DNA from: Golubevia sp. BC0850
Taxonomy: Eukaryota; Basidiomycota; Exobasidiomycetes; Golubeviales; Golubeviaceae
Reading direction: 5' to 3'
NCBI GenBank assembly: GCA_012976225.1
Contig: JAAVVG010000005.1
Location: forward strand, 930,001 to 994,000
DNA length: 64,000 bases
The position numbers and the translations under genes are program-made. Under the pieces are notes generated by a model that searched no databases, was not told the origin of the DNA, and saw only the letters and a program-made list of their open reading frames with translations. Shown here piece after piece: positions 46,384 through 58,581 of this stretch. Positions within the stretch are counted from its first letter, which is position 1. The number at the start of each line of letters is the position of its first letter.

Positions 46384-48150
46384 TCAAACCTCCAACTCGA
46401 ACCACCTCACCTCTTTCCCCACCCTCGCACCGATCCTCCAAACCCTCAAGCTTTGACATTTTCTCAAACTTTCGCCGAGCTCCATCTCCAGCTCTCTAGA
46501 GATAGCTTCCAGAGGACCATCTGGAGCAATACCGGGGACTGTCGAGTCTGAAGAAGTTCTTGAGATCGAAACGAAACCCAAGCTAGTGTGAAATCTCTCT
46601 TCGTGATAGTAAGGTTTTGACCGGAAGGATGAAACAAGATTCTTGGAGACGGAGTTAGTTAAAGACTTGAGCTGTGAAAGAGTGTTTCGGAGGGAAGGAT
46701 CAAAGGATGAGAAGCTGGAAAATCGACTCAGCGTCAATTCAGTCGTTCCAATGTCTCTCTACTCACTTCTTTCCAACCCATTCCAACTTCAACTGCCAAG
46801 AAATCTCGAGTGTTGTAGTCATTTAGCAGGTGTGTGAATACAGAGAAGGAAGCGTCGAACCTGTAAAAGGGGAAAGAAGGAATGTCAGCGAAGGAAGATC
46901 AATAGTCGTGACGCTGTTGATTTACCGCTTGATCCTGCTACTCTCTACAGCCTCTCTAACCTCAGTCCAAAAGTTCTCTTTCTCGCTGTACCTGATGAGA
47001 ATCGGTCTAGATAGTGAGATATGAGGTCTATCCTCAGAATTGGAATCGTCAACCTCATTGTGATGGGAGGAATGAAGCTCTGCGTAGTCTTGGAGCTCTA
47101 GATCGCTGTGGTCGATGGTGGAGTACTTTTCGTCGAAAAAAGTTTCGAGTCCTGTAGTAGATTGCTGTGAATCTTGAAGTGTTCCTGAAGAGAGAGAAGT
47201 CTGAATCTGATCCGTACTTCGTAGTCCCATTACCTCCCTCCCATCACCTTTTGTAGCTGAAGACTCCGGTTGAAAAACAGAATGAAACATTAAAGGTCTG
47301 ACTCCACTGTTTGTTGTGAAGTGAGGACCCGTCTTGGAAGCCGTCGTCACGGCATCTAGCTGAGATTCGGAATCTGGGATTGAATCTGAAGTCGTTCTGA
47401 TTGAAGGTCCAGTTGTGGAAGTCGAAGAGGGAAGCCTGGAGCTTGCTATCCGCTTGACCTGCTGGGATTGAGATGACATGGCGATTGAGTTGGATCCAGA
47501 ATCCGATTTGGAAGAAAGAGAGAGGAGGTTTCTGGTTTTGGAGATGGCCTCTTTGAGGATCGAGTCCAAGTCTGTCAGGGGAGGGACTACATAAGTCAGG
47601 CCAGGAGGAGGGATGTAATGTGAATTGAAGCCAGAGTAAAATAGGTCCCTGATATTGAGATCCAGCAGTAAAGCATTGCCAAAGAGGTAGGAAGTAGAAG
47701 GAGATGAAGTTGAAACTCACCCTCGACGAAGACATGACAAAGCCATTCCCCCTTGACTACTGGAGCCCCCGGAGTTAACGAGGACTCTTGGTCGGCGTAA
47801 GAAGTAGACAAGTCATAATTGAGAGGAGGTAGCTTGCTGAAGGAAGTAGAGAGAAGAAGAAGTTTGAGAAGTTGGAAGAACGAATTTGCAAAAAGAAATA
47901 TGCACAGCTTGGTCTCTCTTCTCCTATGCACTCACCGGCGCTTTGAGGTTGGGAGCTGCTTATGGTTTGTCTGCCTTTTTACGAGGGCATGAGAGCGAGA
48001 TTGAGAGTGCGAGGACGTGAAGTTGTTGGCTGAAGAAGAGAAGGAAGCAGATTCTTCTTGGCCATCTCTCTCTTCTCCTCTCTCTCTTTCGGTCTCACTT
48101 TGATCCTCGCTGTCGTATTGAGGAACGAGACTTTGAGGTTTTGATGACAT
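46384..48150 (-). CDS. USB1: U6 snRNA 3'-end phosphodiesterase USB1/Mpn1
   Basis: Five exons: 47936-48150, 47721-47836, 46926-47586, 46767-46860, and 46384 to about 46724. USB1 trims the oligo(U) tail of U6 snRNA in the nucleus and leaves a 2',3'-cyclic or 3' phosphate. It belongs to the 2H family, needing two HxS/T motifs. Both are present: HISLS (exon 3) and HTSLGF (exon 5). The conserved strand FDASFSVFTHLLNDYNTRDF and the N-terminal GEWLCHVFVEVPS are also there. Exon 3 holds a long disordered insert (~130 Ser/Thr/Asp-rich residues), and residues 1-80 are acidic and basic low complexity. The last junction is unresolved: exon 4 ends in phase 0 before GTGAGT, but every acceptor before exon 5 needs phase 2. 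This could be a frame break, a sequence error or an unusual splice. Confidence 0.75.
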
Positions 48151-48325
48151 CTGAGTGACAAAGTACTAAGCCAGTCAAGCGGATTTACAGGAAGAAGAGG
48201 AACAAGACTGGCCTGTGCGTAAGAGATTAACTGGGTCTCGATCATTCACCGCCGCGATTTCCCATTCTTAAGAAAGGTCTTCCCCATCTTTTCTTCCTTC
48301 CTCCCCAAACATCCAAATTTCAATC
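48151..48325. promoter_or_regulatory. Divergent promoter USB1 / ACS1
   Basis: 175 bp separate the divergent USB1 and acetyl-CoA synthetase start codons. No TATA box. A pyrimidine-rich run (48275-48320) leads into the ACS1 ATG. Confidence 0.45.
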
Positions 48326-51230
48326 ATGGCCGAGTACAAAGACGTTGCCTCTATCGACATTCCAGCAAGACTAAAAGGCAAAGGTGAAGGTGATCACGAA
48401 AGACCAAAGCCTCACGTCTCTGAATCCGACTACAAGAAGAACTACGAAGCTTCCATCACGAAGACTGACGAGTTCTGGGGAAAGGTGAGTTCAATCAGAA
48501 AATTGGCTGGCATTCGAATTGGTTCATAGTGGAGGGAGGATTGCAATCAGAAGGAGCAGGGTTGGCCGATTCATCCAACCATCTTCCATCCAAGTTGCCT
48601 CTAATTCCACTCCTCCACTCCACTGCCAAGCACACTCACTCACTCTCTATCTCTCTCCTCTTCTTCCTTTCCTCTTCTCCGTGCATCCTTTCATTCTCTC
48701 TTTCTCACTCTCTCTTTCTTTCTCTTCTCTACTCTTTGGTTCCCTCTACTCCTCTCCCTTCGCTCTCACTCTTTCCTGTCTCTCTTCTCCCGATCTTCCC
48801 TCTCTGCTCTTCTCATTGCCACACTCTAGCTCGCCAAAGAGACCCTAGACTGGGATGTTCCTTTCAAGACTGTCCGCAATGGTGGGTTCCTCAAGGGAGA
48901 CGTTGCCTGGTTCCCAGAAGGTCAATTGAATGCCAGTTACAACTGTGTAGACAGATGGGCTTTCAAGAACCCAGAAAAGGTGAGTCTTTGCTTTGAAAAG
49001 TCTATGCTGGAGATCGGATTGAAGCTTTTGGCATCGCAGAACTGAGAGAGTGGATTTGAGAGACTCAACAAAGCAGAGGCGGCTGAGATGGCTGTCTTTC
49101 AAGCGGGGGGACTTCCCGAGATCTTCACCACTTGATTGTCTATCTGTCTCCCCTTCTGTGTCCTATGGGGCAATCCTCATGATCATATCCTCTGGTTTTA
49201 AGCTCCTGTTGACTCTTCCTCTTTTCTCCTTTTCCTTCCCACTCTGCCTCCTCTCTCTCGATCGCGTGATTTCCTTTCGCTCGCACTCTTCATTCAACAG
49301 ACTGCTATCATCTACGAGGCCGACGAACCAAACAATGCTAAAAGCATCTCATACGGAGAGCTACTAAACCAAGTTTGTCAAGCAGCTAACATGCTCAAGA
49401 CTTTAGGAGTCAAGAAAGGAGATACGGTTATCGTCTACCTTCCAATGATTCCAGAAGCAGTAGTCACTTTACTAGCTTGTGCTCGTATTGGAGCCGTTCA
49501 CTCTGTAGTCTTCGCTGGATTCTCGGCCGATTCTCTAAGAGATCGTACCAACGATTGCGGAGCTAGAGTAGTCATCACAACAGACGAAGGAAGAAGAGGA
49601 GGAAGATCCATCGCAACTAAATCCATCGTCGATGCTGCTTTGAAGGAATGTCCAGGAGTCGAACACTGTGTCGTTGTCAAGAGAACTGGAAACGAACAGA
49701 TCGGATGGGATGACAAGAGAGATATTTGGTGGCATGAAGCTTCTGCTAGAGAGAGAGCTTATTGCCCTCCAACTCCAGTTTCTTCCGAAGATCCTCTTTT
49801 CATTCTTTACACTTCTGGTTCAACTGGAAAACCAAAGGGTGTTGTTCATAGCACAGCTGGATATCTTCTTGGAACAGCGTTGACTGTTAAGCACGTCTTC
49901 GACGTTCACGAGAAAGATATCTTCGCTTGTATGGCTGACGTTGGTTGGATTACTGGTCACTCCTACATCGTTTATGGACCTCTTATGAACGGGGTTACTA
50001 CTTTGGTATTCGAATCTACTCCTGTTTACCCAACTGCTTCGAGATACTGGGAAATGGTTGCCAAGCACAAAATCACTCAATTCTACACGTAAGTCTTTAC
50101 TACTTCTTCACATAGTCTCCCCCTTTCTCAACTGACGAATTCTCGTTCCTTCTCTTTTCTAGCGCCCCAACCTCTATTCGTCTTCTTCGTCGTCTCGGAG
50201 AGGAACACGTCAAGGGACACGACCTTTCTTCTCTCAGAGTCATCGGATCAGTCGGAGAGCCAATTAACCCTGAAGCTTGGAACTGGTACAATGAGAACGT
50301 TGGACACAAGGAGTGTGCCGTTGTCGATACCTACTGGCAGGTGAGTCCTCGAGACTGAGTAAACTTGACGAGAGAAATGCGATTTCTAATCTCCCTTCTT
50401 CCTTTTCCCTCTCACTCTGCAGACCGAGACTGGATCTATCTTGATCACCCCTCTTCCAGGTGCCATCAAAGCCAAGCCAGGTTCAGCCACAGTTCCCTTC
50501 TGGGGAGTCGAACCAATCCTTCTTGATCCAACTTCCGGAGAAGTTCTCGAAGGAAACGAGGTCGAAGGAGTCTTGGCTATCAAGCAACCGTGGCCATCGA
50601 TGGCCAGAACTATCTACAACGACCACGCCAGATTCATCGAGACCTACATGGCTCCTTACAAGGGCTACTACTTCACTGGAGATGGAGCTGCCAGAGATAA
50701 GGATGGTTACATTTGGATCAAGGGAAGAGTCGATGATGTCATCAACGTCTCTGGTCACAGACTTTCAACTGCTGAAATCGAGAGTAGTTTGATTGGACAT
50801 CCAGGAGTTGCTGAGACTGCTGTTGTTGGAGTACCTGATGAGATGACGTGAGTTCAACCTTCTTCTCCCTCGAAAGTTGGAATGATTTCTGACTCTTCCT
50901 CTTTTCTCTTTCTTCATCTCTTCAATCAGTGGTCAAACCATTTGCGCCTACGTCACACTCAAACCAGACTTCAACTACGAATCAGAAGACGCTCTAATCA
51001 AGGAATTGGTCGTTCAAGTTCGTAGAACTATTGGACCTTTCGCTGCTCCAAAGAAGATCATCATCGCTCCAGATCTACCAAAAACTCGTTCAGGTAAAAT
51101 TATGAGGAGAATTCTAAGGAAGATCTCTTCTGATGAGGGTGATCAACTTGGAGATCTTTCTTCCCTTGGAGATCCGAGTATCGTTGAGAAATTGATGGAA
51201 CAACATGAAAAGGCAAAGCAACCTAAGTAG
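48326..51230 (+). CDS. ACS1: Acetyl-CoA synthetase
   Basis: Six exons: 48326-48484, 48830-48979, 49301-50088, 50163-50340, 50423-50847, 50930-51230; 666 residues, the normal length. It makes acetyl-CoA from acetate, ATP and CoA through an acetyl-AMP intermediate, feeding lipid synthesis, the glyoxylate route and histone acetylation. The AMP-binding P-loop [12 protein letters not shown], the motif [30 protein letters not shown], the hinge [14 protein letters not shown] and the C-terminal acetylation-site Lys in [11 protein letters not shown] are all intact. The start codon sits in a clean context after a CT tract. The C-terminus QHEKAKQPK lacks an SKL-type peroxisomal signal, so it is cytosolic/nuclear. 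One ACS per window; whether it is the only copy in the genome is unknown. Confidence 0.96.
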
Positions 51231-51579
51231 AGAATGGAAATCAAGATACCGAGAATCTCATAATGGCGTTGATTTCAGTTTCGTTTCGGCCCCCTTTGTT
51301 TCTCTCTGTGTGTAAAATCAAAATCAAATAATCTTTCTTTCGCTTTTGCTTCAATCTAATTACTGTTCTCCCCATTGTTTTTGGTGATTCGAGTGTGATC
51401 GGATAAGATCTTTTCCTATCTGAAGTAGAAGCATCGAAAGTCAAGATTTCAAGAAGGAATGTGATTTTCGTAGACATGAAAGGAGGCGTGGACTACAAAA
51501 GGCAGAAGAGAAAGTTATGCGAGATAAAGCAGAGAAGGGCTCAGGGTGACAAGGAAAGTTATAGAAGTAAAATCTGAGC
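51231..51579. other. Convergent spacer ACS1 / GALM-like
   Basis: The two genes converge here; 349 bp with T-rich 3' ends and no gene. Confidence 0.4.
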
Positions 51580-53688
51580 TCAAGCAGATGCAGAAGTAGC
51601 AGTGGCTGAAGCAGACGCAGGGGCAGTAGCAGAAGCGCTTGAAAGAACGGAGGTGAAACTCGATTCCGTTTGATTTTGCGTGATGGCCATACCGTTCTCG
51701 TCCACAGCAGAGAACTTGTACTCGGATTCCCAAACGTAAGGTCTGTCAGCATCGTAGATCTGATCTTGGTTCCATTCTGGAAGAAGAGAGGGGGAGGGAA
51801 AAGAGAGAGATAGAAAGGTCAGGATGCCTGTCGACAAGCTAAGGCGCAGCTCCCCTAGTGTTCCTCGATCGTCGCCTACCACGATTCCACTTTAGAGAGA
51901 TTCCAAGTACTCACCAGGGTTGTTGATACCATCGATGTATCCTTCCATCTCAAGCACAGCACAAGAGTGATTGTCGTAGATTTGGTTTAGAGTTCCATCT
52001 CCTCCATGAGAACGCTTACGAGGTAGCTGTCCTTTGGCTGAATTGATACCATCACAAGTGTAGACTTGAATAGCTGGCTGATCCGACGACACTGAGAGCT
52101 TGATTCCAGACTTTGTGGAGTACATCTCGATCTGAAGAGGTAGAGGTGACGTCAGTTGAGATCCCCGGTCTCTTTCTGCTTTCGCTAACTACTCACGACT
52201 GGTTCCATACGATCATGTTCACTCATAACCCAACAGCTGTCCCATCCTTGACATCCAGCTCCACAGATACCTTCGGTTTGGTTAAAGAGGTCATTGAAAG
52301 GCTTTGGGGTTTGGAAATCGTAGGCAGTTCCGTTGACTGATGGAATAGGTCCGGTTGGAATGAGAATAGAATCGGTCTCGATGTCTGAAGACGAAAAGAA
52401 AGGTGGTTGTGGTCAGAACGAGAGAGAGATAGAGATGGGTGAGAGAAAGAGGAGAAAGATCTACTCACACTTATCAGCCTTTGGAAGGTGGAAAACGTAG
52501 TCTAGCATGCTCTGAGTCTCGTTGTAAGCTTCCAAGTTCCAGTAGACGTGACTACTCAAAAGAATAGGGGTCTTTTCACTGGCGACAGCGTTCATCTTAA
52601 TGTTCCAGGTGGCGTCATTGGCTAACGAGTGGGTGACTGTCGTGTTGACCTAGTAAGTCCGAAGGGGGTGCAAAAGAAAGATATGAGAAGTATGCAAAGA
52701 GAGCGAGAAGGGGAAAAAAGAAACGATGAATAAGTTAAATGATAAGCAAAAGTCATATCTTCACATCTATAGTCTCACCTCTCCCGGGAATCCTTGGAAT
52801 CCGGCTGGGTCGTTTAAGAAGAATGAAACTGAAGAAGCGTTCAAAGAAGTGATAGTGAAACCTCTCCTGTCGTACCCGATGTCACCTCCATGAAGAGAAT
52901 CAAGGCCATTCTCATTCTTTGGAATCTGATACTCCTTCCCGTCGATGCTGAAGGTTCCGTTCTTGATTCTGTTGGCGTAACGACCAACAGTTGGACCGAA
53001 GTTGGGATGAATAGGCTCTCCCCAGTTAGTGGTGTTGTCAAATCCTGATAGATAGGAAGAGAATGGATGAATAGGTGTCCTTTGACCTTGTCCTACCAGC
53101 CTACCTCCACCGACTCTACTCTCTCTCCCCTTCAGATTCCTCTCTCCATTCCTGCCTCATATTTTCCCCCATTCCAAAATTCTAGAATGACTCACCAAGA
53201 ACAATATCACGCCAATTTCCATATCTATCCTTTGTCCAGAGTTCAGTAATTCCACCAGCCAAAGGCATGAAGGTGGCACGAATTGAATCGTCTGGAGCTC
53301 TGAGTCTGATAGCATTGTGAGGATAGACAGGTGGCTGAGCTTCACTACAATCCGATCCAGGTACTGAATCAGGAGAGTAAGATAGCTGAGAGGAAGATAC
53401 GGCATTTCCAGTTAGGCGAGTTGCGTTCTCTTGGTAGAAGCCTGCTGGTAAAGCACATGGGTAAGTTCCGACAGTTCCATTGTTGACGAATCCAGGAGTG
53501 TAAGAAGAACCAGGTGCAGTAGAAGATGATGTTGGAGTGGAAGCAGTAGAGGTTGAATTGAGACTTGCAGAGGAACTCTCCTGTCTTGCCAGAAGATCTC
53601 CCATTGGAACCTCGAACGCTGTAGCGCTGACAGCATGAGTCATGGCCAAAGCCAGTGGTAGTAAAGAGAAGATAGATGGTCGGCTCAT
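51580..53688 (-). CDS. Secreted aldose 1-epimerase (galactose mutarotase-like)
   Basis: Six exons: 53196-53688, 52779-53044, 52469-52649, 52197-52384, 51915-52131, 51580-51776; 513 residues. A signal peptide (MSRPSIFSLLPLALAMTHAVSA) leads into a Ser/Thr-rich region. The mutarotase beta-sandwich starts at APDDSIRATFMPLAGGITEL. Family signatures: HPNFGPTVGRYANRI, LHGGDIGYDRRG, the substrate/acid His in LSSHVYWNLE, and the base Glu in VLEMEGYIDGINNPG. All catalytic residues seem present. The enzyme interconverts alpha and beta sugar anomers. It ends in a Ser/Ala-rich tail (ATAPASASATATSASA), likely O-glycosylated, with no GPI signal. A secreted mutarotase fits sugar scavenging at the wall. Confidence 0.88.
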
Positions 53689-53959
53689 GGTGATTGGAGA
53701 GGATAGGGGGAGGAAGAGAAATCCTTTCCAATTGCAAGGTCCATCTTTTTAAAGGTTTTTGTGGGGGAAGGAAGGTCAAAGCGACTAGCGTAGACCGAAT
53801 TGCCCTGTTCGGATCGATCCGTCCAAGCGTCCACGCCGTTCACTCCCTCGCCGTTCTTTTTTGGAACCCTCCAAAAGTCGAATTGAAATGCGATCGATGA
53901 AGAACTGAATTATGTTACATACATGGAATGATTGAGACTGGGAATGAAAACCTCTACTA
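53689..53959. other. Short spacer between GALM-like and EXO84
   Basis: 271 bp; upstream of the mutarotase-like gene and downstream of EXO84. No gene. Confidence 0.4.
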
Positions 53960-56900
53960 CTATCTCCTTTCTCCACCCGCCTTGATGCTTGGATTTGGCA
54001 TTTTACTCAATCTTCTCAACTCCTGACTCGATAGTGCTCCTCCGCTTGGTCCTAGAGCTGAGAGACGATGAGTTTCGGATGCGTGAGAAGGATCCGAGTC
54101 TGGAAGAGTAAGGGTGAGAGAGGGGACTGTTGGGGGAGAGAGGAAAGTGCAATCGATTAGACAAAGACTTCGAGAAGTTGAGATGGAAGCTATGGATACT
54201 CACTCGGCTTTGCTAGACCTTCGGGTCGAAGTAGCTCACTGCGAGGGAAAAAAAAGAAAGGTAAGTACATCAATTTTGAAAGGAAGAAGTCCATCTCCCC
54301 GCGCGGTCGAACTCACTCTAAAAGATAACCAAAGTCTAATCCCACATCCTTCAACTGACTTGCACTACTCTTCGTAATCTCAATTGCTTCCCTGACCACC
54401 TTCTCATCAGCTTCCTGATCTTCTTTGCTAACTCTCTCGTCATTTCTCCTACTAAAGCTATCGTCTCCAACCTGCTTCGAGTTTGCTTCACTCGAAATAG
54501 AACTAGCAGCAACACCAGAACTAACACCACCATTTCTATCAGCATAAACCTGTCTTCTAAAAATTCTAGCAAAGTCCATAATCATATTACTTGCCCATTT
54601 GACGAATCCACTTGCCATCTTGTTATCCTTAAAAGCAGAGACATACCATTCAGAAGTATTTTTGATGAGAGTGAAATGCACCAAAGCTAACTCTGAAACG
54701 TAAAGAGAAGTATCTCCTTCGAAACGAATCATACGGGATCGTTTTGCCAATAACGCAGATCTGGCTCCGAGAAATAATTCTCTTGCCAGTTCTCCTTGAC
54801 CTAACCGAAGTAGATGAGAGGAGATTTGGATGACTTCTGATTTCTTGAGGGCTGGGGATGAGAGGACTAGCGAAAGGGATGAGACTAGGGATGAAGTATG
54901 ATGGGAGAGCTTCGAAGATAACGACGAATAGAAGGGAGAAGTCCGCGGGTAGGTAGTAAGAATCGCTTTGCCTGAGGTCGGAGAAGAAGTCAAACACATG
55001 CGTCAGCTTTACTCAAAGTCCCCTCTCCACAACTACTCAAAGACCACTCACCTTTTTCCACGAGAGCAGTAGCTTCTTCCCATTCTCTCAAAGCGACATG
55101 TACTGCCAACTGATCTGCGATGTCATTGATCCACCTCTCAGGATCTTTCTTCTCCAACTCTGTTTGAAGCTTAGCTCGATTCGTGATCCCATCCCCATCT
55201 TCGTGACCTCCCTTCCCACCACTGGCAGCTTCCATCAAAGCCTTATAAGCTTCTTCAGCACCACCACCTCTTCCTTTCGAAGCCTCTCTACTCAACTCCA
55301 AAGCCTCCTGAGCTTCATCTCCCAAGAGAGTACTCTGTCTCTTTCTCTCTTCAGCTTCTCTCATATTTTCTTTCCTTCTCTTATTTGCCAATTCCTCAGC
55401 CACTTTTCTGAAGGCTCCAAGTAATGCTTTCTTCTGATCCAATCGATCAGATCTATAAACGAAGTTCTCTTTACCTCTTCTAATTTTAATAGCATTCGTT
55501 AAGTCTCCTCCATCTTTCAAATCTACTACTACGATTTCGCTAAGGTTGAAACATCTTTCTGCTACTAATCTGACTTTGGTTGACATTTGACGTTTCCTTC
55601 TTGCTGCTATCAGTAGAAGATCGTCTAGAAGAAATAGAGAGACTGATTGAGAGGGTTGATAAGTTGCTGAGTTTAGAGAAGTGAAAGTTGAGCCTTCAAA
55701 GATCAAATGTCTACCTGGTTGATAAGGCAAGAACTTTTGAGATCCTTCAATTCCTTCCCAAAGAGAGGTAATCTGAGCTCTGTAAATCTGCTGAAGGTCT
55801 ACCATGGAAGTTCGATTGGTCTTTGATGTTGGAAGAGTCAAAGTTCGCGTTGTAGAGGTCAAGGAACCTGTTTGAAGAGAGGAAAGGAGAAGATCAGAAG
55901 GGGTTAGAGGGCGGTCCAGCTTCACAAGGTCCTCGAAAAAGCTTCTGTACTCACCTTCTTCCTCGCCCCAGATCCCACCAGATCTCCATTCTCCTATAAG
56001 TTCCTTCAATTCCAACATGTCATTTTCCAAAGTAGCAATTTCTTTCGAGATGGTAATGAACTCTGAATAATTCTTGAAGACTTGTCGTTGTAGATCGTAT
56101 TGAGAAGCGGTTTGAGCAGAACGAAGAGAAGATTGGAATTGAAGCAAAGAAGAATGAGAGTATTGAGAGAGATGCACTCGAAGATCTGAAAAAGGGAAAG
56201 AAGTTTTGGAAAAGGGGGAGAATGTCGAAATCATTTTAGCAAATCCAGTGAGCGTTCTTGATATTTTGAAGATTCGTTTGCTTCGGACTCAAAACTGCAT
56301 AACCTCGTTCCTCCTCTGTTCATCAGCTCCAAACATTTCTCCTCGACCTAGTACTCACAATTTTGAGCATCAAATTTTTCACCACTAAGAGCCTTGAGAT
56401 CAATAGCAGGATCTCTACCATAAGCTTCCAATCCAACCGCACTTCCACTACCAAAAGATCTAGCACTTTCTCCACTGACTCTAGGTCTACCACTTCCACT
56501 TCCATCATCCTCTTCTACATATCCGTATTGAAAGTCATCTGAAGGTCTTTGAGAAGTTGAAGCCGATTGATAATTGTTAGAATGACTGAAATCTTGACCA
56601 TAAGCTTGCATGTTCAGGGCTGGATGAGCACCATATTTAGATTCATCCTGATCGTTTGAGAAACCTTCACCCATTATAGGTAGACCTAAACCTTGAGGTA
56701 AAGAAGGAACTTCTGGAATTGAAGTGTCGTACGAATATCCTCCTGGACCTAAGGTTGTGGGTTGGGCATAACGCATTGAGAGACGCTTTTTGAGATTGTT
56801 TCCACTGGAATTGAAGGTTCAAGACAGGTAATTGAGGAGTAGAGAGAGAAGTGGTATGGGATCGAGAGATGAAACTGATAAGAGGTAGCTCTGGGATGAC

Positions 56901-57312
56901 CCTCCCAAGAATCGGCAGCTCCTTCTGAGGTCTAGATTGTTGAATTGGCTGATCTACAACTACCTCGCTGATGTACTCACACGTCTGAAGCTTTCTTGAA
57001 GCCACTTCTCCTATCTTTCTCCTTCTCCTTCTTCGGACCTGCACCTGCCCCTCCCATCGTACTATCTCTATGACTATTCCGATTGATCTTCCGCTGCTGC
57101 TGCTGTTGACTGTATTGCTGATCTTGAGGTTGTTGCTGATAAACTTGAGAATGCTCATCGTAAGGATCTTGATCTTCTTGTTCCACTGGAGGAATTAGAG
57201 GTCCAGTTCCACTTGAGGATGGATCTGCATCATTGGAAGTTCCAGATGGACCTGAACTTGAAGCTCCTTTTGAGTAGAGCGTCATAGGTCGAGTACGTAG
57301 AGATCGAGACAT
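53960..57312 (-). CDS. EXO84: Exocyst complex component Exo84
   Basis: Seven exons: 56981-57312, 56359-56804, 55955-56185, 55052-55867, 54317-54971, 54204-54238, 53960-54126; 893 residues. Exo84 is a subunit of the octameric exocyst, which tethers secretory vesicles at growth sites. After a disordered, Gln-rich N-terminus (~240 residues) comes NYLRVHLSQYSHSSLLQFQSSL, then a heptad-like coiled coil (FITISKEIATLENDMLELKELI). A PH-like domain follows (FLPYQPGRHLIFEGS, LFLLDDLLLIAARRK, NAIKIRRGKENFVY), then the helical C-half (ALVEKGKAIL, LGQGELARELFLGARS). All phases close. A further GTGAGT...CAG unit inside exons 3/4 (55868-55954, 87 nt) is a spliceable but frame-preserving intron. Confidence 0.88.
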
Positions 57313-57461
57313 CTTGTTTCAACTGAATGGACAGATTGAAGATAAGATAGTTGAGGGACGAATGAGTCTGAGGGTGGAAGAGAGTCAAGATGAGAGTTGC
57401 AACTTCTCTCTTGCCACAAGCTATTCCCTACCCTCGAACGCCAATCCAGCATTTCTCTATA
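57313..57461. promoter_or_regulatory. Divergent promoter EXO84 / RUB1
   Basis: 149 bp between divergent start codons, the shortest such spacer in the window. No TATA box. Confidence 0.45.
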
Positions 57462-58581
57462 ATGTTCATCAAAGTCAAGACTCTAACTGGAAAAGGTGAG
57501 CTAATCATCAACCACAATGGAAGCAGAGCAGCTCTAATCCCTATCCTGATCATTGATTTATCCTCAATTTGAATCGAATCTAACCTGACCTGCTCATTGC
57601 TTCTGCCTTCCGCCTTCTCAGAAATCGAATTGGACGTTGAACCAGAAGATAACGTGAGTCAACCACTCGCTGATGGATCCCTTTTGTCTTTGCTTTGAGA
57701 TTTCCATCAGCTTTTACCTTCGAGTTGCCCACCTTGCACACCCACTCATCTCTATCTCCCCTCCTTCTTCCCTCAAATACAACTATGTCAATTCCTGGGA
57801 ACTACATCAATTGAATATGACTGGCCGCTCATCTCAAATTTTGACCTAAAAGATCCAAAGGGTCAAGGAAAGAGTCGAAGAGAAGGAAGGTATCCCACCT
57901 CCTCAACAAAGATTGGTCTTCTCAGGCAAGCAGTTGTGAGTATCAATCAATCAAGATGCATCTAAGAGGCTGCTGATGATACTTAGATAGCTGAGGGAAA
58001 GAACAAAAAAAAAGGAAAGCATGCAGTGGGATTGAGAGCCAGAGATAACGGGGTTCGAGAGTCTTCAGTCCCTTGAAGCTTCTTCTCGAAGGGGAAGGAT
58101 AGGCTTAGAATCAAAGAAATTGAGGAGAAGAGAATTTTCAAGGGGATTTTAGATCCCTCAGTGAGGTTCAGAACAGATAAGAAGTGAAGAGCTGCGAGGT
58201 CCCTCATTTCCCTGTCTCTTAGATCGAAGGAAACCGGTTTAAGTAGAACGTCAAATGCGCTGAATTATAATGACACTTTGACATTCGTTTTGATGGATTT
58301 GTTTTTACGATCTCCCTTCTCTCATCTCGAGCTAATCTCAAATTCCTATCGCCCTCTTCCCTTCCCTTCCTCTCCTCCTTCCCTTTCCCAATCTTCCCAG
58401 AAAGGACGATGATTCTTGCATAGATTGTAAAATCGAAGCTGGAGCTACTCTGCATGTGAGTTCCATTCTATGTCCCCAGAAATCAAAAGGTCTCTCGATT
58501 CTGCCTCTTCCTTTCTCACCTCGTTCTTTTTTTCTTCTCCTCCTCACTCAGCTTATCCTCGCTCTTCGTGGAGGTCAATAG
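57462..58581 (+). CDS. RUB1: Ubiquitin-like modifier RUB1/NEDD8
   Basis: Five exons: 57462-57495, 57622-57653, 57853-57935, 58401-58455, 58552-58581; 77 residues. NEDD8 is attached to cullins and switches on SCF ligases. The ubiquitin fold is clear: MFIKVKTLTGKEIELDVEPED, then VKERVEEKEGIPPPQQRLVFSGKQL and LILALRGGQ. The NEDD8-specific Arg/Glu pattern (RVEEKEGIPP) tells it from ubiquitin. It ends LRGG plus one residue (Gln), which a C-terminal hydrolase must remove before E1 loading. Four introns in a 77-codon gene is dense; one exon is only 30 nt. A Cys-containing loop (DDDSCIDCKIEAG) has two extra cysteines at a site where ubiquitin-like proteins usually have none. Confidence 0.93.

Noticed and set aside
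52113-52340. Plus-strand frame in the mutarotase-like gene
   Set aside because: It is antisense to conserved mutarotase exons.
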